A DNA stretch of 64,000 nucleotides from an uncultured Bacteroidales bacterium (GTDB taxonomy: Bacteria > Bacteroidota > Bacteroidia > Bacteroidales > Paludibacteraceae). Shown one piece after another: positions 1 to 8,346 of the stretch. Numbering within the stretch: position 1 is the first letter of the stretch; every line of letters starts with the position of its first letter. The notes under the pieces were generated by a model that searched no databases, was not told the DNA's origin, and saw only the letters and a list, made by a program, of their open reading frames with translations. Made by a program: the position numbers and the translations under genes. The stretch spans positions 1 to 64,000 of the forward strand of contig CAKUYO010000001.1 in assembly GCA_934716995.1 (NCBI GenBank), given 5' to 3'.

Positions 1-69
1 AACCTTGTCTTGCGGCGCAACACGCGCCGCGCTCATAGTCATACAGACACTTGGTGTCAACTCCTGGGT

Positions 70-158
70 AAACGCCCCGTATCCTATAACGAACAACCCG
101 TTAATCACCCGTTAACAACCCGTTAATCACCCGATAATCACCCGATAATCACCCGATG
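70..158. repeat. Array B1: six CCCG cores at exact 11-bp spacing
   Basis: CCCG occurs at 97, 108, 119, 130, 141 and 152, within units of the form TAAYMACCCGW. The array is preceded by TATCCTATAAC, the inverse of the start of the TAGGAT arrays at 8131 and 41342. From 70 the sequence aligns with 19729-19770 over about 42 bp, so this is a dispersed composite element and not local slippage alone. A 7-bp GC stem (12-18 with 24-30) lies upstream. Confidence 0.85.
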
Positions 159-227
159 CGGTTAGCATAAAGGATAATAATAGGGAAGGATTAAAAAGAT
201 GGTGTCTAATAAGTTAAAAAACATCGA

Positions 228-350
228 ACAAACAAGTCTGAGGACTTGACCGCGGACGGGGCGTGCCACCCTACTTCGCATAAGGCTTGCAGGGAACCCG
301 GGCGTCCGCGCCACCGACCATACGATATCATTTTACGAAAAACAACATCA
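228..350 (+). ncRNA. Candidate structured RNA (unidentified)
   Basis: A perfect 6-bp hairpin (233-238 with 243-248, loop TGAG) is followed by a perfect 8-bp stem, CGCGGACG at 251-258 with CGTCCGCG at 303-310, enclosing about 44 nt that can fold further. On the plus strand a terminator hairpin with a T-run follows at 354-390. This would suit a short plus-strand RNA, but no known family was recognised and no clear promoter was found. A dispersed DNA repeat is the alternative. Confidence 0.35.
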
Positions 351-390
351 AAAAGAGGCTGACTACACTTGTTAGACAGCCTCTTTTTTT
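351..390. terminator. Bidirectional hairpin terminator
   Basis: AGAGGCTG (354-361) pairs with CAGCCTCT (377-384). A T-run follows on the plus strand, and AAAA on the left gives a U-run for minus-strand transcripts. It ends the minus-strand surface-protein operon whose last gene stops at 408, and could also end the candidate RNA at 228-350. Confidence 0.8.
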
Positions 391-407
391 GCTATTATAC
401 TACCGTA

Positions 408-1850
408 TTATTTAGCGACAGAACGTTTCTGCTTCGGGAAATTGAAATGGTATGCCACCTTGATGCCGGCATCGACATAGCCCAATTTATTGACATAGGT
501 GTCGGTAGCCGAGACAACCGATGCCGTAGCCTTGCTCCCCTCCGACGGGGGTGTTACATTGATAAGGCTCTTGTTGGCGGTTTCGCCCTTGAAAGCACTG
601 ACAACACTATAGTTGGCATAGACACCCAAACCAAGAGCATCCCCGTTGCGCAGACTCCACTCATAGCCGATTTCAGCCGTTAAGAGCAGGTTGGCTTTCC
701 ACTGGTTGTGGTTCTTACCTTTGTCGTTAAGTTGGTCATTATCCAAACGACCTGTAATGGCTTCGTTGGTAACATGTACGCCCTCCTCTTGGAAATATGC
801 ATCTACAGTAGGCGCAGTGATGGTCTGCTGATAGGGAGTATAGAGCGGTAGGAGGAGTTTTGGACCGATATTGAAGAACAAGCCTTTCTCGGTAACCAAA
901 GAGAACAAGAGGGGTACTTCGAGTTGCAGTTGGCGGTCGCAGGAAGTAACCTTGTCGGCAGTAAGGGTATAATCCACAGCCCCCTCGTCGGTATTAACAG
1001 TATAAGAGTCGTTGACATCCAGATTGATACTACTCTGCGCATAGCCCAGACTCAAGCCCGTAAGGATACCCAAATCGACAGGACGTCCGAACTTGGTCCA
1101 ATAGTAGGCATACTGCAGGTCGAGCATAGCGTCAAAGCCGCCGGGGCGTTTGCTGTCGCGGTTGAGCGCATGGAGCATATTGGCATAACCGCCCCTGAGA
1201 CCGATGGAGAAACGCTGGTAGTTCTCCTGTTTCGGCTGGGCAGTAATGGTATATGCTGCGTCCTGGGCAGGTTTGTCCTCCACTACCGTTTCCTGAGGTT
1301 GCTCCACAACCGATGTCGTATCGTGTTTGGAGAGCGCCGTATCGGCTTTCAGCGTCTCGCTCCCATGCAGTTGGGCTTGCTGCTCAATCTCACGCTGCTG
1401 GAGTTCCGACATGTGTTCTTTCTCCTCCGCCTGCTGATTGACCTGTATCTTCTGTTGCTCCTTCTGTTGCCGGGCCGCAGCCTGTGCTACGGTGTCTTCG
1501 CGCGCCACCGCCCCCTTGAGCATAATGCCGTCAGGGCGCACCCACGACATAATACCCTTGAGCAGCACACCGTCGGAGAAGCGTTTTGTACCTATCTGCA
1601 GGATCGGGTGCGATACATAATAGACCCACGTACTCATACGTTCCCCTGTCAGGTAGTGGGTATTATCACGCTTGATAACCACCGTATCGCCCACTTGCCA
1701 TTGAAAATCGGAGGCTGTATGGTCTGCAGGTGTCTGTGCCGAAGCACAAACACCGACAGAAACCAATGCCATCACCAGTGCAGCCTTACACAGATGTGCT
1801 ACGCTACCGAATGTCATATATTTAATCTCTTTCATTGTATTGAATTTCAT
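408..1850 (-). CDS. Secreted or outer-membrane protein with predicted C-terminal beta-barrel
   Basis: A 480-residue protein with an N-terminal signal sequence ending near CASAQ (residues 34-39). After a short globular part comes a Gln/Glu-rich, probably coiled segment (about 125-200), then alternating amphipathic strands of a PorT-like or OMP_b-brl-like barrel from about 215 to the end (SIGLRGGYANM, ILTGLSLGYAQ, FFNIGPKLLLPLY, AGIKVAYHFNF). It starts 15 nt after the stop of the 2070-residue gene and is probably cotranscribed with it, then terminated at 351-390. Later in-frame ATGs at 1835 and 1817 are possible starts. Large secreted protein followed by barrel recurs at 53455. Function unknown; a surface anchor or partner for the large protein is inference. 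Confidence 0.8.
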   Translation of the reverse strand: MKFNTMKEIKYMTFGSVAHLCKAALVMALVSVGVCASAQTPADHTASDFQWQVGDTVVIKRDNTHYLTGERMSTWVYYVSHPILQIGTKRFSDGVLLKGIMSWVRPDGIMLKGAVAREDTVAQAAARQQKEQQKIQVNQQAEEKEHMSELQQREIEQQAQLHGSETLKADTALSKHDTTSVVEQPQETVVEDKPAQDAAYTITAQPKQENYQRFSIGLRGGYANMLHALNRDSKRPGGFDAMLDLQYAYYWTKFGRPVDLGILTGLSLGYAQSSINLDVNDSYTVNTDEGAVDYTLTADKVTSCDRQLQLEVPLLFSLVTEKGLFFNIGPKLLLPLYTPYQQTITAPTVDAYFQEEGVHVTNEAITGRLDNDQLNDKGKNHNQWKANLLLTAEIGYEWSLRNGDALGLGVYANYSVVSAFKGETANKSLINVTPPSEGSKATASVVSATDTYVNKLGYVDAGIKVAYHFNFPKQKRSVAK

Positions 1851-1865
1851 TGTTTGTCAATCCGT

Positions 1866-4800
1866 TTACTTAACCACATAGCGCAAAGTAATCTTTTCGC
1901 CGTCGCATTGTACATCCACCATATAGTAGCCTGTATCCGAAGCCGCATTCATAAGGAAGGTCTCTGCATCGCGAGATGTATAAGCGGCAACCTTTTGTCC
2001 GGTGGAAGTATAAACCACGATGCCGGTTTCCATATCCGGATTAAGGTTCAGCACCTGTATCTGCTCCTCGGGCAGCACTACATTCGGACGCAATTCCGGT
2101 GCCTTGCTGCCGGTGGTGCAAGTAAGAATAACCGTACGTGCCTCGGCTGCGCAATCGCTCTCGGAAGATGCCGTGTGTATGATACGGGCATAATATGCGC
2201 CCTCCAAGGTCTCGGCATTGTCCGTGGTATAGTAGAAGCCCGTCGCCACCTCGGTATCGGCATTGACATCGGGTGTCGCGCCTGCCATCTTGTACCAGTG
2301 TACATCCGCCTCGGTGATGTTCCAATCGGGGAACTGCTCACGGATACTATTGAGGTTGATCATCAACAGACGGTCGGAGTACATCGATTTGGCGGGCAGG
2401 TTGCTCAACGCAGGGTTGTTGTCGGCATCAGGTTGCTCTACCGAGACGACCCATGTGGTGTCTTGGGTAGCGCAATCGCTGCTGATCTCGCAGCGGATGG
2501 TAACCTCTTTCGTCCGCCCGTCCAACGCCTTGTCTGCAATGGCGTTCCAAGCCCCGCCTTGCTGCAAGAACCAGCGGATAGCGGTGTTGGGCGCAAAGAG
2601 CGGATCTGCTGCCACAGCCTGCTCCAAGGCAGCCGTAGCACGGGCGGTATCTACCACCTGACCGCACACCGCAAGGACATCATCCTGTGCAATAGCCGGC
2701 ATAAAGAAATGATATACATAGAGTTGGTAATGATAGAGCGAATCAACATCCCCATTGACCGGGTCGAGCACTCGTATGCTATCCGTCCACGTGGTATCGG
2801 TATAGACAGTGAGAGCCTGCAAACGGGAAACATAATCGCTGCCGACACAGACGGTATCCACAACCGTTTTTTCCTCAGCGAGCGCAGGAGTAACCGTCAG
2901 CGTAAGGGTATAGCGTACGCTGTCGCAACCTGTAGCAGCATAGTATGCGGTATCATAATACGTACCTGCTTTTGTGATGACAGAATCGCGCCAAGTATGC
3001 CAGGGATAGGTCTGTCCCTCTTTGATAACCGCCTTTTCCTCCGGCATATCCGTAGCGGAAAGAACCGTCAGATAGAGTGTGTAGTACTCTTTGGCGCACC
3101 CTGATTCATAATACACGGTATCATAATAAACGCCCGTCTCGGAGAGTTGCATACCACTACGCCAAGCATAGATATCTCCATCACAAACCGTATCACGTTC
3201 AATGGTATCTTTGAGCAATTGGAGCGTGGTGATGTTATAGACATATACCGAGTCGAAGTCAATGTCGGTATCATGGATTGTTAGTGTATCATTCCACGTG
3301 GTGTCATTGAGAATGATATGCGAACTTACACGACCGATGTACTCGCTGCCAGCGCAGGTTGCATCCTGTATCTCAGGAGCCACCTTGTATATATATGCCT
3401 CGGGAACAAAGTCAAAGTCCTGACCAAACAGCGAATCACCACATTCGGTTAGTGCCACATAGCGCAAGATTACTTTCTGCTCATATTTGCCCAAACGGTC
3501 GGTGGTCAGAGGGCTGTACGTACCTGTCAGCGTATCCTTGCGCTGCCATACAACAGACTCCACGACCATATCCGTTTCGCCCTTGTCTTGTGCGAACTGC
3601 CGCAGCAGGGAAGTGGTAGCACGAGAGACATTGATGCTCTTTCCGCAAGCCACCGTCGGTTGATAGGGCAACTCGGTATAGAGAACGGGGAGGGTCTTTA
3701 CTTTGATTGTATAGATATACAACGAGTCGATAGTACGCGGGCGACCGAGCGTATCCGGTACAACCAGTTGTTTCACAGTGCGAATAACAGTATCCTGGTG
3801 AATCGTCGTAGCCGGCAGCAACTGCGAAGCCGTATTCGGGCAAACCGTATCATACAAAGCAATGCTGTCGGTGCGCCACGGAGCCACCATAAACGTATAA
3901 GGGTAGGACAAGACATTCTCGCACGAGTCCTCGATATGCAGCCAGAGCGTCTTGGTATGTATGTCCTTGGGCAGGATGGCAGTGGTATCCGCCCACGTAT
4001 TGCCCGCTGCATCGTCCGACCACCAGAGCGTATCAATCGGAGATATCGAATCAATGCTGCCATAGTAACTGCGCAATGCCGCAAGCGAAGAATCGACGAA
4101 CAGGCTCATTCCCTCTACCAGCAACGGCGCGGCATGGAGTGTCTGCAACTGCTCAGCAGGTATCTGTTTGGCAGCGACGAGCGGTGTTACCTTGTAAGTA
4201 AGCACCGAGTCGCGCATCGCAGTACCGTCACGCCAACTGATGGTAGTATCCAACTGCTGCGAAGCAACATCGTCGTCGAACACCATCATATTGATATAAT
4301 ACCACTTGTCGCCTACAAAGACGGAATCACGGTATTCCGATCCGTCGCACGCAGTGGCATAGATCGTGTCAAAGCCTTGTACACGCTCTGACTCCGGCAC
4401 CAAAGAGGCAAAGATCTTCGTGGTCTTGTCCGAGCAATAGAGTATCTGCAAGTTAGGCCAACCGGCTTGTTTGACCACATCGCGGTCGATATTCTGCGAG
4501 ACGGTATCGCCGGCAGCAAGTGTATGCTCCAGATACTTTACCTCCTGGTCGCACTCCCACATAATCTTCGCACTGGTCCCGGTCTGCTCCTGCTTGTCGA
4601 GGTTTACGATAGACAAGCGCATATCATAGCCCTCGGGAATGGAAGCCGAGTCCAAACGCACCTGGTACCACAAGCAACTTGTTTTCTCCTGCTCCGTACT
4701 GCCCGGATGGATATTGCCGTTGATCCAATCGAAATCGATGGCATTGAGGCAGTCATCCCCCTTGCTCAACGTAATATCGAAGCGGAACGATATAGCACGG

Positions 4801-7800
4801 TCGGCACTGACGCGTACATAGACACGTGCGCTGTCGAAAGCGTTGAACTGCGTACGCTCTACGGTATATACCAATGCCTCACCGCCCGCAATAGTCCGCT
4901 GACGGAAAGTCATCTCGTGTTCTACGGGGCATACCCAACTGATTTCCGCCTTTGCCACAACGGGACTGTTATCCAGGTTGCGGATAGTGAGCGTACCATT
5001 GCCCGAAGTATTCTCCTGCAGGTTGCGGATATCCACGGCATACCATGCCGGCACGCCAGCCTCGACATTGTATGTGGTATTCGGCACCGCCTCGACAGCC
5101 TCCGCACAAGCCGTAACAGGCTCAATGGCAGCAAAGTCGCGAACCGAAGAAGTGATACGCGCCTGCTGTCCTGCCGTGGTGGTAATCTTCAGATAGAGAT
5201 AATCCGAACCGAAGGCACTGAAGACATCGCTGCTGATCTCCTTGCTGCGTTTCTGCCCGATACCGAGCGCAAACGACTCTGCCATAATCGCTGCGGAATC
5301 GCAACTCGTATAGAGTCCGGCTTGCAGCGTTCCCGCTTTGGTACCGAGGTTCTCGATGCTGAAAGTAATCAGTTTGTTGAGAGCAACCACGGCTTTCTTG
5401 TCCAGACGATACCAGCGGGTGGTCGTCTCGTCTTGGATACAGGTGTCGCCTACCGCATAGTTGGCGGCATGCAGACAGTCCTCACCGGTGTTCGGATCGA
5501 CCAAATCCACTTGGAACTGCAGTCCGTTGCCAATGAGCAGCACCATAATGCTGTCGTGCTTGGCAGCCAACTGCTCCGCCGTACTGCGTTCCACCAGTTT
5601 ATACAATTCCTGCCCTGCACCTACGCTTACCGATTTGCTCTGCATAGCCTCCGTAACCGGGCAATGGTAAGCCACCTGTGCCGTAACGGTCTGCTTGGTA
5701 GCACTGGTCAGGTAGATACGCGGGGTCTTTGCCGATGCGATCATCTCGTCCAGTACCGCCTTGCTGACATAATACCATGTAGTATCGGCAGTGGTGGAAT
5801 AACGTTGTCCCCAGCCGAAAGCCACCATATCCTCGGGGCAGTCGATGGCAGTGAACGGCTCCGGATCAACCAGTTCCGCCTCTACATGCACTGCCTGCGA
5901 ACTGCTCAAGCGCACATAGACGGTATCGCCCAGAGTCTCCAATGTAGAGTGGGCAATCGTGGTGCTCTTGGTCTGCAAGCCGCGAAGCGTCGTGGTTTGG
6001 GTCTGCGGCACATCGCACGGGCAGGTGAATGCCACCTGCGCCTCTACATCGGCTGTTGCATTGGCCTTGTTGCTGATGCTGACGCGGATATCTTTGTTCC
6101 CCTGCTTGGCAGCACGCAAATCCACCATATACCACAGCGCGGCATCGGCTTGCTGGTCGTTGCCGCTTACCCAGTTGAACAGAACCGCCGAGCGGCAACT
6201 GCTGCCCTCGTCCTCTTTGACCATCGTTACACGGAAAGCAATCGGCTGCGAAGAGATGACACGGAAATAGAGCGTGTCGATACTCTTGTCTATGCCGTTG
6301 ATAAAATCGCGTCCGAACGTTTTTTCATACTTGACGCCTGCAGCGAGCGACATAGTGCGCTCCGTATTGGCTACGTTGTCGGGGCACTCAAGGCTCATCT
6401 CCGCCTCGATCCGGGCGGTTGCCGCACCGAGGTTGCTGATAGTAAGAGCCGGTACGAGCGTGGTTGCACGCACGTCTGCCAGTCCGACCTTGTACCAAAC
6501 GGTATCTTGGGCAGCCTGTTTGTGTCCGTATGTCCAGTCGAAAGCCGTAGCATGGAGGCACGCATCGTCCTCCACTTTGACAGGCATATCCGTCAGTTCG
6601 GCACTGAACACAATATCTTGGTCGGTCTCTACGCCGACATACACCGTGTCGCTCGCCATCATACCGAAGGTATTCCAACTGATGGTCTTGTCGCGTTGTG
6701 TCTGTGCGGCAAGCGTACGCGAAACGGTCTGCAGATCGCTGTACGGGCACTCGAAAGCGATGCTGCCCTTGAGGGCTGCCGTCTTGCTGCCGAGGTTTTT
6801 CACGTGTAGCAGAATATCTTTCTTGTCGGATTTGGCGGACTTGATGTCCACAGCATACCAAACCGTGGTATTGGCAGACTGACGATGTTCGGTATTCCAG
6901 ACAAAGTCCATACCCGTTTTGCAGGCTTCGCCCTCATGCAGACGGCGGAGACGCCCCGAGAACGAGAGCGGCTGGTCGGTGGTCAGACGTACATATACAT
7001 ACTCCGCACTCAATCCGTCCAACATATTCGGTTCTATGGTCTTGGTTGCGGAAGCGTCCGCACCGAGTTGCATAGTGCGGGTGGTAACGCTATACGGTTG
7101 GGCAACAAACGCTACCTCGGCTTTGATAGTAGCCTTGGCAGTCCCACGATTGACGACCGTCAGTTCGGGAACCATACCCTTTTGGCGGAGCGATGCCAAG
7201 CGTATCTTGTAGATATATTCCCCGGCACCGGTATTGTAAGTGGTATTCAAAACGGCTTCTGTGGCACCGGTACCATCAAAAACAGGTGTAGCCGGCACAT
7301 CGGCATCCACCAACTGCGCCGTGATCTGCACAGGTTGCGCACTATTCACACGCACATACACCTCGTCCGCCGACAGCATATCCAATACAGAGCGGCTGAT
7401 GGTCTTGGTGTAGGTCTGCCCCGCTGCCAACCAGGCTCCGCGCGAGGTCAAACCCGTACTCGGGCAATCGAAACTGATGCCGCCGGTAACCGTAGCGGCA
7501 GCCGAACCCATGTTGCGCACCACAACGGCAATCTCTTTGCCGGTAGCGGCTTTGGCGGCACGCAGATCCACCTTGTACCACACGCTCTCGGCGGTTTGCG
7601 ACACACCTGCCGTCCAGTTGAACACGGTGGCGGTAAGGCAGGCATCATCGATGTCGGACGTAGCATACACCTTGGAGGTGATAGCGATACGCTGGTCGGT
7701 GGTCAGGCAGAGATAGACCTCGGTCTGCTTCATCTGGATAAGCATTCCGCCGGCTACCGTCCAAACACGATACTCTTTGCCCGACAGCGTATAGTCGCGT

Positions 7801-8078
7801 TTCTCGGTCTGCCCCGCCAAGGTACCCTGGATATGCACATTGGCTGTGTTATCGGTCAAGTTGGTCAGGAAAATAGCCAAGGTAGGTGTTTCTTCCTCAT
7901 AAACAGGGTCTAACGAAACACGATACCATACCGCGGAGGCACTGCCTCCCTGCACGTTGCCGTTCTCCCAGTCAAACTCTATGGCATTGGCTTTGGTAGA
8001 ACCATCGCCTTTGCCGATAGCCATTGCCGGAAGACAGCATAGCATTGCGGCCACAATCAGAAGATAAAGTTTTTTCAT
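1866..8078 (-). CDS. Giant repeat-containing T9SS cargo protein (2070 aa)
   Basis: Signal peptide (MKKLYLLIVAAMLCCLPAMA) followed by about ten tandem copies of a roughly 115-residue beta-rich domain from about residue 20 to 1230. Each copy has an opening C-x-x-A-x-x-F-x-W, a WYxVDLRAAK-like strand, NLGSxxA, xFxCP, and a closing VYVRVxSxQP strand. Copies 3 and 7-9 have diverged most. From about 1240 come Cys-containing repeats of the DTVCxGxxYxW...GTYxDTxxxxxGCDSxxxLxLTV kind, common in long Bacteroidota surface proteins. The last 80 residues match a type A T9SS sorting domain (GIVVYTSTGQKV ... GYYMVDVQ ... LRYVVK). Probably exported by T9SS and attached to or released from the cell surface. 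Long shadow frames lie on the opposite strand. Confidence 0.85.
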   Translation of the reverse strand: MKKLYLLIVAAMLCCLPAMAIGKGDGSTKANAIEFDWENGNVQGGSASAVWYRVSLDPVYEEETPTLAIFLTNLTDNTANVHIQGTLAGQTEKRDYTLSGKEYRVWTVAGGMLIQMKQTEVYLCLTTDQRIAITSKVYATSDIDDACLTATVFNWTAGVSQTAESVWYKVDLRAAKAATGKEIAVVVRNMGSAAATVTGGISFDCPSTGLTSRGAWLAAGQTYTKTISRSVLDMLSADEVYVRVNSAQPVQITAQLVDADVPATPVFDGTGATEAVLNTTYNTGAGEYIYKIRLASLRQKGMVPELTVVNRGTAKATIKAEVAFVAQPYSVTTRTMQLGADASATKTIEPNMLDGLSAEYVYVRLTTDQPLSFSGRLRRLHEGEACKTGMDFVWNTEHRQSANTTVWYAVDIKSAKSDKKDILLHVKNLGSKTAALKGSIAFECPYSDLQTVSRTLAAQTQRDKTISWNTFGMMASDTVYVGVETDQDIVFSAELTDMPVKVEDDACLHATAFDWTYGHKQAAQDTVWYKVGLADVRATTLVPALTISNLGAATARIEAEMSLECPDNVANTERTMSLAAGVKYEKTFGRDFINGIDKSIDTLYFRVISSQPIAFRVTMVKEDEGSSCRSAVLFNWVSGNDQQADAALWYMVDLRAAKQGNKDIRVSISNKANATADVEAQVAFTCPCDVPQTQTTTLRGLQTKSTTIAHSTLETLGDTVYVRLSSSQAVHVEAELVDPEPFTAIDCPEDMVAFGWGQRYSTTADTTWYYVSKAVLDEMIASAKTPRIYLTSATKQTVTAQVAYHCPVTEAMQSKSVSVGAGQELYKLVERSTAEQLAAKHDSIMVLLIGNGLQFQVDLVDPNTGEDCLHAANYAVGDTCIQDETTTRWYRLDKKAVVALNKLITFSIENLGTKAGTLQAGLYTSCDSAAIMAESFALGIGQKRSKEISSDVFSAFGSDYLYLKITTTAGQQARITSSVRDFAAIEPVTACAEAVEAVPNTTYNVEAGVPAWYAVDIRNLQENTSGNGTLTIRNLDNSPVVAKAEISWVCPVEHEMTFRQRTIAGGEALVYTVERTQFNAFDSARVYVRVSADRAISFRFDITLSKGDDCLNAIDFDWINGNIHPGSTEQEKTSCLWYQVRLDSASIPEGYDMRLSIVNLDKQEQTGTSAKIMWECDQEVKYLEHTLAAGDTVSQNIDRDVVKQAGWPNLQILYCSDKTTKIFASLVPESERVQGFDTIYATACDGSEYRDSVFVGDKWYYINMMVFDDDVASQQLDTTISWRDGTAMRDSVLTYKVTPLVAAKQIPAEQLQTLHAAPLLVEGMSLFVDSSLAALRSYYGSIDSISPIDTLWWSDDAAGNTWADTTAILPKDIHTKTLWLHIEDSCENVLSYPYTFMVAPWRTDSIALYDTVCPNTASQLLPATTIHQDTVIRTVKQLVVPDTLGRPRTIDSLYIYTIKVKTLPVLYTELPYQPTVACGKSINVSRATTSLLRQFAQDKGETDMVVESVVWQRKDTLTGTYSPLTTDRLGKYEQKVILRYVALTECGDSLFGQDFDFVPEAYIYKVAPEIQDATCAGSEYIGRVSSHIILNDTTWNDTLTIHDTDIDFDSVYVYNITTLQLLKDTIERDTVCDGDIYAWRSGMQLSETGVYYDTVYYESGCAKEYYTLYLTVLSATDMPEEKAVIKEGQTYPWHTWRDSVITKAGTYYDTAYYAATGCDSVRYTLTLTVTPALAEEKTVVDTVCVGSDYVSRLQALTVYTDTTWTDSIRVLDPVNGDVDSLYHYQLYVYHFFMPAIAQDDVLAVCGQVVDTARATAALEQAVAADPLFAPNTAIRWFLQQGGAWNAIADKALDGRTKEVTIRCEISSDCATQDTTWVVSVEQPDADNNPALSNLPAKSMYSDRLLMINLNSIREQFPDWNITEADVHWYKMAGATPDVNADTEVATGFYYTTDNAETLEGAYYARIIHTASSESDCAAEARTVILTCTTGSKAPELRPNVVLPEEQIQVLNLNPDMETGIVVYTSTGQKVAAYTSRDAETFLMNAASDTGYYMVDVQCDGEKITLRYVVK

Positions 8079-8130
8079 TGTATATTGTATTTTTTACGTT
8101 TCTATTTTATCTCACATTTCTCCTACAAAT

Positions 8131-8165
8131 CGTTATAGGATGCGCTTAGGATACGCATAGGATAG
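8131..8165. repeat. Array D1: TAGGAT triad at 11-bp spacing
   Basis: TAGGAT starts at 8136, 8147 and 8158. The triad begins with TCGTTATAGGAT, as does array D2 at 41342. It lies 55-85 bp upstream of the 2070-residue gene. Confidence 0.85.
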
Positions 8166-8180
8166 AAAGATAAAAAAGCC

Positions 8181-8214
8181 TATCCACCCGACATCCACCT
8201 GACATCCACCCGTG
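8181..8214. repeat. Array F1: ATCCACC triad at 11-bp spacing
   Basis: ATCCACC starts at 8182, 8193 and 8204. The reverse complement is almost identical to array F2 at 37805, more than 29 kb away. It lies beside D1, upstream of the 2070-residue gene. Confidence 0.85.
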
Positions 8215-8225
8215 TTTGTTAATTA

Positions 8226-8279
8226 GACGTTACTTTTCCGGGAACATATAATTCGCCATATAATTAAACCATTAATTTC
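8226..8279. repeat. Companion AT-rich dispersed element, copy 1
   Basis: Contains GGGAACATATAATTCGCCAT, followed by an ATTAAACCATTAAT tail. Similar sequence occurs inverted at 11213-11270 and in shortened form at 19574-19602, each time close to CCRTTAA triads. Function unknown. Confidence 0.65.
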
Positions 8280-8306
8280 TTTTCCGGTAACATACACATT
8301 TTATGT

Positions 8307-8336
8307 CTCCATTAATTGCCATTAATTGACCATTAA
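8307..8336. repeat. CCRTTAA triad (0, +10, +21), copy 1
   Basis: CTCC prefix with CCATTAA heptamers at 8309, 8319 and 8330. It lies just downstream of the stop of the 555-residue gene and about 230 bp upstream of the 2070-residue gene. The remaining bases of 8079-8346 hold arrays D1 and F1 and AT-rich sequence with no gene. Confidence 0.85.
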
Positions 8337-8346
8337 AAAAGCAACG

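Noticed and set aside
70..158. Short regular repeats that could suggest a CRISPR array
   Set aside because: The units are 11 bp with no unique spacers, and no cas gene is present in the window.
230..310. Minus-strand sequence near 262-272 resembling a T-box core (AGGGTGGCACG)
   Set aside because: T-box leaders are not expected in Bacteroidota, no aminoacyl-tRNA or amino-acid gene follows, and the rest of the T-box layout is missing.
924..6809. Long plus-strand open frames opposite the 480- and 2070-residue genes
   Set aside because: They lie antisense to genes with signal peptides, domain repeats and T9SS ends. Their translations are Arg/His/Ile-rich without motifs, typical of shadow frames in GC-balanced coding DNA.
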